Origin: Pseudomonas sp. BP8
Lineage (GTDB): Bacteria > Pseudomonadota > Gammaproteobacteria > Pseudomonadales > Pseudomonadaceae
Reading direction: 5' to 3'
Assembly (NCBI RefSeq): GCF_017875955.1
Contig: NZ_JAGINK010000001.1
Coordinates: 2,332,001 to 2,396,000, forward strand
Length of the DNA: 64,000 nucleotides
In this document: positions 33,840 to 44,295 of the stretch, one piece after another
Layout: each line of letters opens with the position of its first letter
Numbering within the stretch: position 1 is the stretch's first letter
Notes under the pieces: model-generated
The model's input: only the letters and a program-made list of their open reading frames with translations
Databases searched by the model: none
Told to the model about the DNA's origin: nothing
Position numbers and translations under genes: made by a program

Positions 33840-35281
33840 CAGTGCGCTCCCACGACGACGATCTTGGCGGCGTCTTCCGCTTGTGTCGCGTCAGCGGCAC
33901 GCACCGTACGGAACACGTTGTAGGCCATCAACAGCATGCCCGAGGCAAAGAACGCACCGCCCAGGGCGCGGACGATGTAACCCGGATGGCTGGCCTGCAG
34001 GGCCTCGACGAACGAGTAGGTGAGGGTGCCGTCATCGTTGATCGCGCGCCACATCAGGCCTTGGGTAATGCCGTTGACCCACATCGAGGCGATGTACAGC
34101 ACGGTGCCGATGGTCGCCAGCCAGAAGTGCGCGTTGATCAGGCCGATGCTGTGCATCTGGATGCGGCCGTAGAGCTTGGGAATCATGTGGTAGATGGCGC
34201 CGATGGAGATCATCGCCACCCAGCCGAGGGCGCCGGCATGCACGTGGCCGATGGTCCAGTCGGTGTAGTGCGACAGCGAGTTGACCGTCTTGATGGCCAT
34301 CATCGGGCCTTCGAAGGTCGACATCCCGTAGAACGCCAGCGACACCACGAGGAAGCGCAGGATCGGGTCGGTGCGCAGTTTGTGCCAGGCCCCGGACAGG
34401 GTCATCATGCCGTTGATCATGCCGCCCCAGCTCGGTGCCAGGAGGATGATCGACATGACCATGCCCAGCGACTGCGCCCAGTCGGGCAGGGCGGTGTAGT
34501 GCAGGTGGTGCGGGCCGGCCCAGATGTACAGGGTGATCAGCGCCCAGAAGTGCACGATCGACAGCCGATACGAATAGATCGGCCGCTCGGCTTGCTTGGG
34601 CACGAAGTAGTACATCATCCCCAGGAAACCGGTGGTGAGGAAGAAGCCTACGGCGTTATGGCCGTACCACCACTGGATCATCGCATCGGTGGCACCGGCG
34701 TAAGCCGAGTACGACTTGAACAGGCTGACCGGCAACGAGATGTGGTTGACGATATGCAGCATCGCGGTGACCACGATGAACGCGCCGTAGAACCAGTTGC
34801 CGACATAGATGTGCTTGGTCTTGCGCTTGACGATGGTGCCGAAGAACACCAGTGCGTAGGTGATCCAGACGATGGCCAGGAGGATCGCGATCGGCCATTC
34901 GAGCTCGGCGTACTCCTTGGTGGTGGTGTAGCCCATCGGCAAGGTGATCAGTGCACTGACGATCACCGCCTGCCAGCCCCAGAAGGTAAAGGCGGCCATG
35001 CCGTCGGAGATCAGCCGGGTCTGGCAGGTGCGCTGCACCACGTAGTAGGAGGTGGCGAACAGCGCACACCCGCCAAAGGCGAAGATCACCAGGTTGGTGT
35101 GCAGTGGGCGCAGGCGGCCAAAGCTCGTCCATGGCAGGTCCAGGTTCAGCTGAGGCCATACCAGTTGCGAGGCGATGAAGACGCCGAGGCCCATGCCAAG
35201 GATCCCCCAGACCACCGTCATGATGGCGAACTGGCGGACCACCTTATAGTTATAAGCAGTCGGACTGATTGCTGTGCTCAT
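33839..35281 (-). CDS. ccoN: cbb3 oxidase catalytic subunit CcoN (copy 2)
   Basis: This is a 480-residue haem-copper oxidase subunit with twelve membrane helices. Ligand histidines for haem b, haem b3 and CuB include [33 protein letters not shown] and [10 protein letters not shown]. It reduces oxygen with high affinity and pumps protons. The copy nearest ccoG corresponds to cbb3-2 by KT2440 convention. No Anr box is visible upstream, unlike copy 1. Confidence 0.97.
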   Translation of the reverse strand: MSTAISPTAYNYKVVRQFAIMTVVWGILGMGLGVFIASQLVWPQLNLDLPWTSFGRLRPLHTNLVIFAFGGCALFATSYYVVQRTCQTRLISDGMAAFTFWGWQAVIVSALITLPMGYTTTKEYAELEWPIAILLAIVWITYALVFFGTIVKRKTKHIYVGNWFYGAFIVVTAMLHIVNHISLPVSLFKSYSAYAGATDAMIQWWYGHNAVGFFLTTGFLGMMYYFVPKQAERPIYSYRLSIVHFWALITLYIWAGPHHLHYTALPDWAQSLGMVMSIILLAPSWGGMINGMMTLSGAWHKLRTDPILRFLVVSLAFYGMSTFEGPMMAIKTVNSLSHYTDWTIGHVHAGALGWVAMISIGAIYHMIPKLYGRIQMHSIGLINAHFWLATIGTVLYIASMWVNGITQGLMWRAINDDGTLTYSFVEALQASHPGYIVRALGGAFFASGMLLMAYNVFRTVRAADATQAEDAAKIVVVGAH

Positions 35282-35793
35282 TCTAAGGTTCCACGGTTTG
35301 GGTAGTTCTTGTTGGTTGAAAATCGGCGCCAGTATCGGTAACCACCAGGGTTATCGCAATCCAAGGCTGCTTGCGCCGACCCGTGTCCAGGCCCTTTTCG
35401 CCGCCGTCCCGCGGCTTCGGGTTCGAAAGATTGTACACAAATAAATTCTTGTAATGTGTACCGTTTTTCAACTTTTTCTGATCGATCGGTCAGGCTTTTT
35501 TCGGGTCAGGATACCCTAGGTATCATCCCAAAGCCGTAAGTTGAACCGTGCCAAAGTCTGCGCGGCGTCAGGCCATGCGCCGCGTTGTAGGCCGACGCTG
35601 AGTGCGTGGCCACTTTGGCAACAAGCTTAGTTCTGTTCGAAGGGGGTGCAAGCAGGAGCGGAGCCACCCAGCCCTTGTAGGAGCGGGCTTGCCCCGCGAA
35701 GGCGTCAGGCCCGGCAACGATGTTGTCAGGGCTGACGCCTTCGCGGGGCAAGCCCGCTCCTACAGGATCTGTGTGTGGGCTTGGAGGGCGGGG
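35282..35793. other. Intergenic region between the two cco operons, with REP pair
   Basis: The 512 bases contain no convincing gene. A REP pair (35674-35766) has long inverted arms starting CTTGTAGGAGCGGGCTTGCC. An AT-rich stretch (about 35430-35490) is the likely ccoN-2 promoter area; no TTGAT-N4-ATCAA site is visible there. Confidence 0.7.
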
Positions 35794-36735
35794 TTATTTC
35801 GCAGTTACGGTTTCAGCGGGCTCTTGCTGCGACAGGCTGTACACATAGGCAGCCAGCAGGTGCACCTTGTCATGCCCCTGGATATCTTCCTGCGCCGGCA
35901 TTTGCCCTTGGCGACCATAGCGAATGGTCTGTTGCAACTGGGCAAAGCTCGAACCATAGATGAACGCCTGCGGATGGGTCAGGTCAGGCGCGCCCATCGT
36001 CGGGGTGCCTTTGCCTTCAGGCCCGTGGCAGGCCACGCAGTTGCCGGCGAAGATCTCCTGGCCCTTGAGCGGATCGGCCTTGGCCCCTTCCGGCAGGCTG
36101 CGGCCGTCCATGCTGGTCAGGACGAATGCCGCCACATCGGCTACGCCCTGTTCGCCGATCACCTCTGCCCAACCCGGCATGACTCCGTGCCGACCGCTCA
36201 TGATCGACGCCTTGATCGTCTCCGGATCGCCACCCCAGCGCCAGTCGCTGTCGGTCAGGTTGGGGAAGCCATAGGCGCCCTTGGCGTCCGAGCCATGGCA
36301 CACCGAACAGTTGGAGGCAAACAGACGGCCACCCATTTTCAGCGCTTGCGGGTCCTTGGCCACTTCTTCCACCGGCATGGCGGCAAACTTGGCGAAGATT
36401 GGCCCGAAGCGCGCGTCGGCCTTGTCCATTTCCCGCTGCCATTCATTGACCTGAGTCCAACCGTTTTCATAGCCGGGCAGGATGCCTTTCCAGTTGCCCA
36501 GGCCCGGATAGAGAATCAGGTAACCAACGCCAAATGCCAGGGTGCCGACAAACAGCCAGAACCACCATTTGGGCAGCGGATTGTCGTACTCCTCGATCCC
36601 GTCGAAGCTGTGCCCCATGGTCTGGTCGGTGGTGTCCGAGCTCTGCCCCTTGCGCGTGCTGAGCAGCAACCAGGTCAGGCCGATCAGGCTGCCGAGGGTC
36701 AGTACACTGATGTAGGTACTCCAGAAGGTGGTCAT
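35794..36735 (-). CDS. ccoP: cbb3 oxidase subunit CcoP (copy 1)
   Basis: This is a 313-residue dihaem cytochrome c subunit with CXXCH motifs [11 protein letters not shown] and [11 protein letters not shown]. Sequence identity with copy 2 is very high apart from the extra segment that copy 2 has before residue 120, so the two operons arose by duplication. It overlaps ccoQ-1 by four bases. Confidence 0.97.
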   Translation of the reverse strand: MTTFWSTYISVLTLGSLIGLTWLLLSTRKGQSSDTTDQTMGHSFDGIEEYDNPLPKWWFWLFVGTLAFGVGYLILYPGLGNWKGILPGYENGWTQVNEWQREMDKADARFGPIFAKFAAMPVEEVAKDPQALKMGGRLFASNCSVCHGSDAKGAYGFPNLTDSDWRWGGDPETIKASIMSGRHGVMPGWAEVIGEQGVADVAAFVLTSMDGRSLPEGAKADPLKGQEIFAGNCVACHGPEGKGTPTMGAPDLTHPQAFIYGSSFAQLQQTIRYGRQGQMPAQEDIQGHDKVHLLAAYVYSLSQQEPAETVTAK

Positions 36736-36929
36736 TGCCGATTATTCCTCATGGCAGATTCCTGCCCGGCAGGGGGCAGGCGGTGATCGTCGAAGGGCAG
36801 CAGGCGCGCTTCGGCGAAATCACGGTCACGGCGGCGGTTGAAGACCCACAGACTCAGGCCGATGAAGGCGATCATCACCACCAGGGTGCCGATGCCGCGG
36901 ATCATGCCGATGTCAATTGACAGGTCCAT
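36732..36929 (-). CDS. ccoQ: cbb3 oxidase subunit CcoQ (copy 1)
   Basis: This is a 65-residue protein with helix [20 protein letters not shown] and a basic-acidic tail. It starts three bases after ccoO-1 and overlaps ccoP-1. The tail differs clearly from that of copy 2. Confidence 0.93.
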   Translation of the reverse strand: MDLSIDIGMIRGIGTLVVMIAFIGLSLWVFNRRRDRDFAEARLLPFDDHRLPPAGQESAMRNNRQ

Positions 36930-36932
36930 TGC

Positions 36933-37541
36933 TTACCTCTTGTTCTTGATCGCGGTGCCGAGCACCTGCAGGTAGGCCACCAGAGCGTCCATCTCGGTAT
37001 GGCCGTTGACCGCCTCGCGGGCCCCGGCGATGTCGGCATCGCTGTAGGGCACGCCGAGGGTGCGCAGGGCGCGCATCTTGGCCTCGGTGTGGCTGTTGTC
37101 GACCTGATCGGCCACCAGCCACGGGTAGGACGGCATCTTCGACTCGGGCACGACGTTGCGCGGGTTGTACAAGTGCGCCCGGTGCCAGTCGTCGGAGTAG
37201 CGTCCGCCGACCCGCGCGAGGTCCGGCCCGGTGCGCTTGGAGCCCCACAGGAACGGGTGATCCCACACGCTCTCACCGGCCACCGAATAGTGGCCGTAGC
37301 GCTCGGTCTCGGCGCGGAACGGGCGGATCATCTGCGAGTGGCAGCCGACACAGCCTTCACGGATATAGATGTCGCGGCCTTCGAGCTGCAGCGCGGTGTA
37401 TGGCTTCATGCCCTCGACCGGCTTGTTGGTGACGTCCTGGAAGAACAGCGGGACGATCTGGGTCAGGCCGCCGATGCTGACGGCCAGGACCATCAGGATG
37501 GCCAGCAGGCCGACGTTTTTCTCGATGACTTCATGTTTCAT
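36933..37541 (-). CDS. ccoO: cbb3 oxidase subunit CcoO (copy 1)
   Basis: This is a 202-residue monohaem cytochrome c with the haem site [11 protein letters not shown]. It is nearly identical to copy 2 except in the C-terminal 50 residues ([20 protein letters not shown] here), and transfers electrons to CcoN-1. Confidence 0.97.
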   Translation of the reverse strand: MKHEVIEKNVGLLAILMVLAVSIGGLTQIVPLFFQDVTNKPVEGMKPYTALQLEGRDIYIREGCVGCHSQMIRPFRAETERYGHYSVAGESVWDHPFLWGSKRTGPDLARVGGRYSDDWHRAHLYNPRNVVPESKMPSYPWLVADQVDNSHTEAKMRALRTLGVPYSDADIAGAREAVNGHTEMDALVAYLQVLGTAIKNKR

Positions 37542-37554
37542 CAGGCGTGTCTCC

Positions 37555-38979
37555 TCAGGCCAGTTGGGCGTTGGCAGGGGCGGGCACGGTGTGTGGTGCG
37601 CGCACCGTGCGCCAGGTGTTCCAGGCCATCAGGAACATGCCGCTGAGGAAGATCGCCCCGCCAACGAAGCGCACGATGAAGCCGGGGTGGCTCGCCACCA
37701 GGGTTTCGACGAACGAGTAGGTGAGCGTGCCGTCGCTGTTCACCGCACGCCACATCAAGCCTTGGGCGATGCCGTTGACCCACATCGAGGCGATGTACAG
37801 CACGGTGCCGATGGTTGCCAGCCAGAAGTGCGCGTTGATCAGGCCGATGCTGTACATGCGCTCTTTGCCGTAGATCTTGGGGATGGTGTGGTACAGCGCG
37901 CCGATCGAGATCATCGCCACCCAGCCGAGGGCGCCGGCATGCACGTGGCCGATGGTCCAGTCGGTGTAGTGCGACAGGGCGTTGACCGTCTTGATGGCCA
38001 TCATCGGGCCTTCGAAGGTCGACATGCCATAGAACGCCAGCGACACCACCAGAAAGCGCAGGATCGGGTCGCTGCGCAGTTTGTGCCAGGCCCCGGAGAG
38101 GGTCATCATGCCGTTGATCATGCCGCCCCAGCTCGGTGCCAGGAGAATCAGCGACATCACCATGCCCAGCGACTGTGCCCAGTCGGGCAGGGCGGTGTAG
38201 TGCAGGTGATGCGGGCCGGCCCAGATGTACAGGGTGATCAGCGCCCAGAAGTGGACGATCGACAGGCGATAGGAATACACCGGCCGTTCGGCTTGCTTGG
38301 GCACGTAGTAGTACATCATCCCGAGGAAGCCTGCGGTCAGGAAGAAACCCACCGCGTTATGCCCGTACCACCACTGCACCATGGCGTCGGTGGCGCCGGC
38401 GTAGACCGAGTAGGACTTGGTCAGGCTGACCGGGATCTCCAGGTTGTTGACGATGTGCAGCAGCGCCACGGTAAGGATGAACGCGCCGAAGAACCAGTTG
38501 CCGACATAGATGTGCTTGGTGTTGCGCTTGATCAGCGTGCCGAAGAAGACGATTGCGTAGGCCACCCAGACGATGGTGATGAGGATATCGATCGGCCATT
38601 CCAGTTCGGCGTATTCCTTGGAACTGGTGTAGCCCAGCGGCAGGCTGATGGCGGCGAGGACGATGACCAGTTGCCAGCCCCAGAACGAGAACGCTGCCAG
38701 GCGCGGTGCGAAGAGGGTGGTCTGGCAGGTGCGTTGCACCGAATAATAGGAGGTGGCAAACAACGCGCAGCCGCCGAAGGCGAAGATCACCGCATTGGTG
38801 TGCAGCGGGCGCAGGCGGCCGAAGCTGGTCCACGGCAGGTCGAAGTTGAGTGAGGGCCAGGCGAGTTGAGCGGCGATGAATACGCCGAGCCCCATCCCGA
38901 CGATTCCCCACACCACCGTCATAATGGCGAATTGGCGGACCACCTTGTAGTTATAGGCGGTACTGGGTGTTGTGTTCAT
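37555..38979 (-). CDS. ccoN: cbb3 oxidase catalytic subunit CcoN (copy 1)
   Basis: From ATG 38979 (38997 is an alternative) this is a 474-residue catalytic subunit with the same metal-ligand motifs as copy 2 ([38 protein letters not shown]). It heads the ccoNOQP-1 operon. A perfect-looking Anr box (TTGACGGGGGTCAA) lies about 75 bases upstream, so this copy should be the one induced at low oxygen. Confidence 0.97.
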   Translation of the reverse strand: MNTTPSTAYNYKVVRQFAIMTVVWGIVGMGLGVFIAAQLAWPSLNFDLPWTSFGRLRPLHTNAVIFAFGGCALFATSYYSVQRTCQTTLFAPRLAAFSFWGWQLVIVLAAISLPLGYTSSKEYAELEWPIDILITIVWVAYAIVFFGTLIKRNTKHIYVGNWFFGAFILTVALLHIVNNLEIPVSLTKSYSVYAGATDAMVQWWYGHNAVGFFLTAGFLGMMYYYVPKQAERPVYSYRLSIVHFWALITLYIWAGPHHLHYTALPDWAQSLGMVMSLILLAPSWGGMINGMMTLSGAWHKLRSDPILRFLVVSLAFYGMSTFEGPMMAIKTVNALSHYTDWTIGHVHAGALGWVAMISIGALYHTIPKIYGKERMYSIGLINAHFWLATIGTVLYIASMWVNGIAQGLMWRAVNSDGTLTYSFVETLVASHPGFIVRFVGGAIFLSGMFLMAWNTWRTVRAPHTVPAPANAQLA

Positions 38980-39028
38980 GTATGGGTTCCCATCCACGGT
39001 TATAGGCAGGCTAAACAGCGAGGCAAGA

Positions 39029-39721
39029 ATGAAAGAAGGGCAAAGTGCCGGTATTGACGGGGGTCAATGGGCGCATGTGGGAAATGTCCCAGGCTTGCGC
39101 TGCGATGCTCCACAAACAGGCAGTGATCGCGGCTATTCGGGCTGCTTGATCCTCGCCCATGGCGCAGGCGCGCCGATGGACAGCGGCTTCATGAGCGATA
39201 TGGCGCAAAGGCTGGCGGCACAAGGCGTGGCCGTGGTGCGCTTCGAGTTTCCCTACATGGCCGAGCGGCGGCTCAGCGGTGGCAAGCGGCCACCCAATCC
39301 GCAGAAGGTGCTCCTGGAGCGCTGGCGCGAGGTGTATGGGCAGGTGCGACCTTTGGTCACGGGGCCTGTGGCGATTGGCGGCAAGTCGATGGGCGGGCGC
39401 ATGGCCAGCCTGGTGGCGGATGAACTGGAGGTCGATGCGCTGGTATGCCTGGGCTATCCGTTCTATGCCGTGGGCAAGCCGGAAAAGCCGCGGGTCGAGC
39501 ATCTGGCAGGGTTGCGTACGCGCACGTTGATCGTGCAGGGCGAGCGTGATGCGTTGGGCAACCGGCAGGCGGTGGAAGGGTATCAACTGTCGCCGGCGAT
39601 CGAAGTGTGCTGGCTGGGTGCGGCGGACCATGACCTGAAGCCGTTGAAGGCGTCGGGGTTGACCCATGAAGGGCATTTGCAGACGGCGGCGGAGCGGGTG
39701 GCGGCGTTTATTCGCGGTTGA
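39029..39721 (+). CDS. Alpha/beta-hydrolase-family protein (KANL3/Tex30 type)
   Basis: From ATG 39029 (GAGG ribosome site) this is a 230-residue protein. It has [15 protein letters not shown] near the N-terminus, [18 protein letters not shown] with the nucleophile-elbow motif G-x-S-x-G, and DHDLKPLK with the likely catalytic Asp/His. This matches the Tex30/KANL3-like hydrolases. The substrate is unknown. The Anr box of ccoN-1 lies within its first codons (39054-39067), and the gene is divergent from ccoN-1, so the start may be a little further in. Confidence 0.85.
   Translation: MKEGQSAGIDGGQWAHVGNVPGLRCDAPQTGSDRGYSGCLILAHGAGAPMDSGFMSDMAQRLAAQGVAVVRFEFPYMAERRLSGGKRPPNPQKVLLERWREVYGQVRPLVTGPVAIGGKSMGGRMASLVADELEVDALVCLGYPFYAVGKPEKPRVEHLAGLRTRTLIVQGERDALGNRQAVEGYQLSPAIEVCWLGAADHDLKPLKASGLTHEGHLQTAAERVAAFIRG
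39054..39067 (-). promoter_or_regulatory. Anr box of ccoNOQP-1
   Basis: TTGACGGGGGTCAA is a symmetric FNR-type site with TTGAC and GTCAA half-sites. It lies upstream of ccoN-1, overlapping the 5' end of the divergent hydrolase gene. Confidence 0.8.
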
Positions 39722-39732
39722 GGGTATCTGGG

Positions 39733-39815
39733 CGGGCTTCTTCGCGGGGCAAGCCCGCTCCTACAGGGATCATGCTGAACCTGTAGGAGCGGGCTTGCCC
39801 CGCGAAGAGGCCCGC
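39733..39815. repeat. REP pair
   Basis: Inverted arms with GCCCGCTCCTACAGG at 39753-39767 and CCTGTAGGAGCGGGC from 39780 lie between the hydrolase and ppnP stop codons, convergent genes. Confidence 0.85.
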
Positions 39816-39827
39816 ACATTCAATGCA

Positions 39828-40112
39828 TCAGTCGCGGTATTCACACAGGTAAGCGGTTTCAACAGCCACTTTCAGCTGGAACTTGCTGTCGGCAGGCACA
39901 TTGAACTGGCTGCCGGCGGTGAAGTTTTCCCAGTTGTCGCTGCCCGGCAGCTTGACGGTCAGCGCGCCGGAAACCACGTGCATGATCTCGCGCTTGGCCG
40001 TGCCGAATTCGTATTCGCCCGGGGCCATCACGCCAACGGTGGCCGGACCTTCTTCGCCGGTAAAGGCGATCGACTTGACGGTGCCATCGAAGTACTCGTT
40101 GACCTTGAACAT
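39828..40112 (-). CDS. ppnP: Pyrimidine/purine nucleoside phosphorylase PpnP
   Basis: This is a 94-residue cupin-fold protein (DUF1255). The N-terminus [17 protein letters not shown] and [20 protein letters not shown] are characteristic. It catalyses phosphorolysis of several nucleosides to free base and ribose-1-phosphate. The length is that of the family. It is a single gene downstream of a DEDDh exonuclease on the same strand, 74 bases away. Confidence 0.92.
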   Translation of the reverse strand: MFKVNEYFDGTVKSIAFTGEEGPATVGVMAPGEYEFGTAKREIMHVVSGALTVKLPGSDNWENFTAGSQFNVPADSKFQLKVAVETAYLCEYRD

Positions 40113-40186
40113 GGGGCGACTCCTGAAAAAGGATGAGAAAAAGGGCTGGCCAGTATGCCCAAGGCCTGCCCCGTCGTCATCTGCTT

Positions 40187-40738
40187 TCAGGCGCCGTCGG
40201 CCGGCAGGCTCAGCGGCAGCAGGCGTGCGGTATTGCGCGCGTCTTCCAGGGCACGGTGCTGCTGGCCGGTGAACTGCAAGCCGGCCAGTTGCAGCGCGCC
40301 GTTCAGGCCGGCGGGGCGCTGCAGGTGACGCGCCTTGGCGAAGCGCTGCTTGAGGTTGATGTGGGGCAGATCCTGGAGCCGGCTGCGGACCTTGTAGTCG
40401 TGCCATTCCTGAAGCAATTGCCGCCGGTCATAGTCACCCCAACTGACCCAGGCCTGCAGCGCATCGGCCTGCGCGCCGAGCCAGCCCTCGAACTGGGCCC
40501 AGGCTTCACGAAAACAGGCCGCGCCATCCACATCGGCCTGGCTGATGTGGGTCAGCTCGCGGCAGAACGGCGTCAGTTGCGGGCGCCGTTTGGGCCTGAC
40601 GAAACATTGGAAATGGTCGACCTCATGCCCTTCGCGGGTCACCAGGCTGGCGCCAATTTCGATGATTTCCATTTCCGTGACCGGCCAGCCACCGTCGTCG
40701 GTGGTGGCCTCCAGGTCGATCACTAACCAATGGGCCAT
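40187..40738 (-). CDS. DEDDh 3'-5' exonuclease (ERI-1/KapD-like)
   Basis: From ATG 40738 this is a 183-residue exonuclease. The DEDDh residues are visible: D and E in VIDLEATT, D in [11 protein letters not shown], and H and D in [14 protein letters not shown]. The layout matches the ERI-1/KapD-like subgroup that trims RNA ends. The substrate is not deducible. It is monocistronic or paired with ppnP. Confidence 0.88.
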   Translation of the reverse strand: MAHWLVIDLEATTDDGGWPVTEMEIIEIGASLVTREGHEVDHFQCFVRPKRRPQLTPFCRELTHISQADVDGAACFREAWAQFEGWLGAQADALQAWVSWGDYDRRQLLQEWHDYKVRSRLQDLPHINLKQRFAKARHLQRPAGLNGALQLAGLQFTGQQHRALEDARNTARLLPLSLPADGA

Positions 40739-40897
40739 GGTGGGCTCCCTTGCAAGACTTGCTAGAGCGTAGCCAAAGTCGGCCCGCGCGACACCCCCTG
40801 GCACTTTGGCATACCCGGCGGTTGTGCCTGGGCGGGAAAACGCCTAGCTTAGGCCAATCGAGGTTACGTCCCGTATCGAGTGTGTGTCTTGACTCCA

Positions 40898-41689
40898 ATG
40901 CCCAGGCTCAAGGCCATGTCCCCGCTGCTGATGTTCGCCCTGCTGTGGCTGGCTGCACCTGCTCAGGCTCAAGCCTGCGTCGAGGTGAGGATCGGCGCGG
41001 CGCATTTCCCGCCGTATACCGTGCGCCCGGAGCAAGGCGTCGACAGCGGCTTGTTGCCGCAACTGGCCGCGGCCCTGAACACGCTGCAGCATGACTATCA
41101 CTTCGTTCTGGTGCCGACCTCGATTCCGCGACGCTTTGGTGATTTTCAGCAGGGTCGCACTGACATGGCGATCTTCGAGAACCCGCAGTGGGGTTGGCAG
41201 CAGATTGCCCACCAGGCCGTCGACATGGGTCTGGAGGACGCCGAAATCTTTGTCGCACAGCGCCAACCTGGGCGCGACCAGCACTATTTCGACGACCTTC
41301 GAAGCAAACGATTGGCATTGTTCAACGGCTATCATTACGCCTTCGCCAAGTTCACTGCCGACTCGCGCCAGTTGAGCGCCAGCTACAACGCGACGCTGAC
41401 CTATTCCCACGACAGCAACCTGTTCATGGTCCAGCGCGGGCGTGCCGATATCGCTTTGGTGACGCGCTCGTTCTTCAGCGACTTTCTAGTGCGCAACCCG
41501 GCCAGCCGTAATCAGCTGATGGCCTCCGATCGGGTGGACCAGGTCTACCATCACTACGCCCTGTTGCGTCCGGGCGCACCGATCAGCAGCCAAGCGTTCG
41601 AGCTGTTACTGGATCGCCTGCGCGACAACGGCGAACTGCTGCGGATCTTTCAGCCTTATCGAATCACCGTTGCCGCGCCTGGCCACTAA
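40898..41689 (+). CDS. Periplasmic solute-binding protein, amino-acid type
   Basis: From the ATG at 40898 (ATG 40916 also possible) the product has about 263 residues with a signal peptide (MSPLLMFALLWLAAPAQAQA) and the fold of family-3 solute-binding proteins (PPYTVRPEQGVDSGLLPQLA). No permease or ATPase gene lies next to it, so it may be an orphan binding protein or a signal sensor. Its stop codon TAA forms the start of the PvdS box for the next gene, so the genes are tightly packed but separately regulated. Confidence 0.8.
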   Translation: MPRLKAMSPLLMFALLWLAAPAQAQACVEVRIGAAHFPPYTVRPEQGVDSGLLPQLAAALNTLQHDYHFVLVPTSIPRRFGDFQQGRTDMAIFENPQWGWQQIAHQAVDMGLEDAEIFVAQRQPGRDQHYFDDLRSKRLALFNGYHYAFAKFTADSRQLSASYNATLTYSHDSNLFMVQRGRADIALVTRSFFSDFLVRNPASRNQLMASDRVDQVYHHYALLRPGAPISSQAFELLLDRLRDNGELLRIFQPYRITVAAPGH

Positions 41690-41710
41690 ATTAGCGTGGT
41701 GCGCTGACGT
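41687..41710 (+). promoter_or_regulatory. PvdS (iron-starvation) box before the acyltransferase gene
   Basis: TAAAT-N16-CGT, an exact consensus PvdS promoter, overlaps the upstream stop codon and lies 44 bases before the ATG at 41754. Confidence 0.8.
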
Positions 41711-41753
41711 TTGCACAAGTGAGCCTTTCTTTCATTTGCCGTGAGCCAAGACC

Positions 41754-42767
41754 ATGCCGTTCGATGCCGCTTCGCAGCCCCTGTCCTTACCCCGTTGGCG
41801 TAGCCTCAGTGCCGATGAGGGTGACTGTCGCCTGAGCCTGACCCTTGAGGGCCGCCCGCTGATTCAGCTCCACCTGGCACCGGGCGAGGTGCTTGCCGTG
41901 CAAGTGCTGGAGCTGTGCCGTGAGCGGCCGCAACAAGCGTTGTGGGCGGCCTGTTATTGGCTGTTTGCGCGCGATCCGGGTTGCCAGCGGCTTGAGTGGC
42001 ATTTGCCCGACCCGGTGCCGCAGGCTCAGGCCAATGGTTTGTTGCTGGCCACTGAGCGAGCAGGTGTCTACCTCAGTGAGCGCACACTGTTCTGGCAGCT
42101 TCCGCAGCCTTGGTTGGGTGAGTCGGCTGTGGGGGTTTATCCGCAGCAGATGCAGATGAGCCATGGCAAGCGTCACCCGGTGCGAGCGCCCAAGCCGCGG
42201 GGTGAGGTGTATCGGCGTTTCGATGCGCGGCTGGGGGCGTGGGTGTCGCTGCGCACCTTGGAGATCGAGCAGGATCTGCAGCGTTACAACCGTTGGCAGA
42301 ACAACCCGCGGGTGGCGCATTTCTGGCAGGAGCAGGGCAGCCTGGAGCAACACCGGGAGTACCTGGCCAAGCTTGAGGCTGACCCGCATACCTTGACCTT
42401 GATTGGCTGTTTCGACGATCAACCGTTCGCCTATTTCGAGGCCTATTGGGCCAAGGAAGACCGCATTGCGCCGTTCTACCCGGCTGACGACTATGACCGC
42501 GGTATCCACATGCTGGTAGGCGAAGAGAGCCATCGTGGGCCGCACAAGGTTGCCAGCTGGATGTCGGCGCTGGTGCACTACCTGTTCCTGGATGATCCGC
42601 GCACTCAGCGCGTGGTAGCCGAACCGCGGGCTGATAACGCGAAGATGATCGGCTATATGCAGAATCAGTGCTTCCACTGCGAGAAGGAGTTTGACTTCCC
42701 TCACAAGCGGGCAGCGCTGATGATCCTGGGGCGCGAGCGGTTTTTTGATCGGTGTGCGTTAGTCTGA
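41754..42767 (+). CDS. Siderophore N-acyltransferase, AlcB/PvdYII-like
   Basis: This is a 337-residue protein. The C-terminal 190 residues match the AlcB/IucB acyltransferase domain: RYNRWQNNPRVAHFWQEQGS, then FAYFEAYWAKEDRIAPFY and HMLVGEESHRGPHKVASWMS. Such enzymes acetylate or formylate hydroxylated amines of siderophores. PvdYII of some P. aeruginosa types acetylates hydroxyornithine, so a similar step in pyoverdine assembly is likely. A perfect PvdS box precedes it. It converges with pvdS across a shared terminator. Confidence 0.85.
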   Translation: MPFDAASQPLSLPRWRSLSADEGDCRLSLTLEGRPLIQLHLAPGEVLAVQVLELCRERPQQALWAACYWLFARDPGCQRLEWHLPDPVPQAQANGLLLATERAGVYLSERTLFWQLPQPWLGESAVGVYPQQMQMSHGKRHPVRAPKPRGEVYRRFDARLGAWVSLRTLEIEQDLQRYNRWQNNPRVAHFWQEQGSLEQHREYLAKLEADPHTLTLIGCFDDQPFAYFEAYWAKEDRIAPFYPADDYDRGIHMLVGEESHRGPHKVASWMSALVHYLFLDDPRTQRVVAEPRADNAKMIGYMQNQCFHCEKEFDFPHKRAALMILGRERFFDRCALV

Positions 42768-42776
42768 CCGCTGGGC

Positions 42777-42795
42777 GGGGTCGCCTGGCGACCCC
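42777..42795. terminator. Bidirectional terminator hairpin
   Basis: GGGGTCGC-CTG-GCGACCCC is a perfect 8-bp stem between the convergent acyltransferase and pvdS stop codons. Confidence 0.75.
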
Positions 42796-42803
42796 TGAAT
42801 GCC

Positions 42804-43334
42804 TCAAGCCAGGCGGCTGGCGGTCTTGCGGCAGTGGACCAGGGCATCACGGATCATGAAGTTGACCAGGGTCGGCGATACGCCGAGTTCCTTGGCGATG
42901 TCCTTCTGCGGCACGCCATGCAGGCGGTACATCTCAAAGGCATAGCGGGTGCGCTTGGGCAACTCGTTGAGCGCTTCAGCGATGTCTTCGAGCGTCGTCA
43001 GATTGATATGTTTGGCTTCTGGCGAGGCGTTCTGAATGACGACATTCATCCCTTCTTCCTCGCTACCGGAATAGCGCAGCTCCATCGCCTGCTTGCGATA
43101 GTGGTCGATCGCCAGGTTGCGCACGATCTGGAACAGGTAGCTCAGCTGAGCCTTGAAGGACGAGGTGATCTGCGGCGCGGTACTGAGCCGAAAGAATGCA
43201 TCCTGCACCACATCCTCAGCGCGCGAACGGCAGCCAGTGATCCGTGCGGCGATTTTGACCAGAATGCTTCGGTTGTCGACGAATGCCTGCAGCAAGGGTG
43301 AATCGCACTTACCTGTGGATAGCTGTTCCGCCAT
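42804..43334 (-). CDS. pvdS: Extracytoplasmic-function sigma factor PvdS
   Basis: From ATG 43334 this is a 176-residue ECF sigma factor. Region 2 (FFRLSTAPQITSSFKAQLSY, then DHYRKQAM) and region 4 (VPQKDIAKELGVSPTLVNFM) are clear. It directs RNA polymerase to TAAAT-N16-CGT promoters of pyoverdine genes. A Fur-binding sequence (43410-43428) lies upstream, so it should be repressed by Fe-Fur and expressed in iron starvation. Neighbouring PvdS boxes support the assignment. Confidence 0.95.
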   Translation of the reverse strand: MAEQLSTGKCDSPLLQAFVDNRSILVKIAARITGCRSRAEDVVQDAFFRLSTAPQITSSFKAQLSYLFQIVRNLAIDHYRKQAMELRYSGSEEEGMNVVIQNASPEAKHINLTTLEDIAEALNELPKRTRYAFEMYRLHGVPQKDIAKELGVSPTLVNFMIRDALVHCRKTASRLA

Positions 43335-43409
43335 GGAAATCACCTTGTCTCTTAAGGGGGAGGGAGCATCCTGTAACTGGATGCTTCCAACGACGTGCGA
43401 CACGCTATT

Positions 43410-43428
43410 CCCAATGATAATTATTGTC
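43410..43428 (-). promoter_or_regulatory. Fur box of pvdS
   Basis: On the minus strand GACAATAATTATCATTGGG matches the Fur 19-mer at most positions, with an intact AATTATCATT core. It lies about 75 bases before the pvdS start. Confidence 0.75.
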
Positions 43429-43550
43429 AAATGCGAAATCGAATCAGTACGTATTCCGGTTGGTTCTATTCGCAACAGCGTGAAGCGGGTCACTTCTTGG
43501 TCCGTATCGTTGGTCTGCCATCGGATTGCCCGGGGGGGTGGTTCGGGTGG

Positions 43551-44259
43551 TGGGGTTTGTAGGTTGGGGGGCTTATCCAATTGATGTGGTGGCTTTTCGG
43601 GCCCCTTCCGCCCTTACGGCGGGTCACTTTTTTTCTTGGAAAAAAGTAACCAAAAACCGCTTGCTCCTGCATCCGGCCCTTCGCTGCGCTACGGGTTCCC
43701 TCGCTCCGGTCTTGCTCCGGGAGGACCGCGCTGTACGGCCCATCCTGGGCCTCAGCGCTTTCCGGCCATCCATGGCCTCCACCTCCCTGCGCAAGACCTG
43801 CGCTCGGCCTCCTGAAGTCGCTGGTAGATCAAGAGCCAGATCAAGATCAACAGCCAGGGCAACGGCGGGCGAATCGCTGCGCTCTCGCTTTGTTTATTTA
43901 CCAGCGGAATTGTGGTGTGGCTGGCAGGGCTGCGCCCTGCGATTTGCATTGGCAGTCCCGGCCTCTTCGCGGGACAAGCCCGCTCCTACAGGGGTTGCGC
44001 CGAATTCAAAGTTTGCGCTGTACCTGTAGGAGCGGGCTTGCCCCGCGAAGAGGCCCGAATATCCACCACCTATGCCACTATCGAAAACAACGCCAGCCCA
44101 GACGCCACCCGTAACTTGGAGACCTCAGGAGGCCGTATGTGGGAGCCAGCGGTTTTTGGTTACTTTTCTCCAAGAAAAAAAGTGACCGCCGTAAGGGCGG
44201 AAGGGGCCAGCAGCGCCACCCCATCAAATGGATAAGCCCTCAACCTGCAAGCCCCAGCC
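43551..44259. repeat. About 110-bp imperfect inverted repeats flanking a non-coding segment
   Basis: The left arm (about 43551-43661) and right arm (about 44149-44259) are inverse copies. Shared marks are GGCTTATCCA, GGCCCCTTCCGCCCTTACGG and GTCACTTTTTTTCTTGGA followed by AAGTAACCAAAAACCG. The about 490-base interior holds no gene but contains a REP pair (43964-44057). It separates pvdS from the pvdL promoter. Fold-back or MITE-like origin is possible. Confidence 0.75.
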
Positions 44260-44295
44260 CCAGCCCCATCTCACTCCACAATCCGTGAAGAACCT

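Noticed and set aside
35283-35471. A 62-codon minus-strand frame before ccoN-2
   Set aside because: It lies in the likely ccoN-2 promoter area with no ribosome site and random composition.
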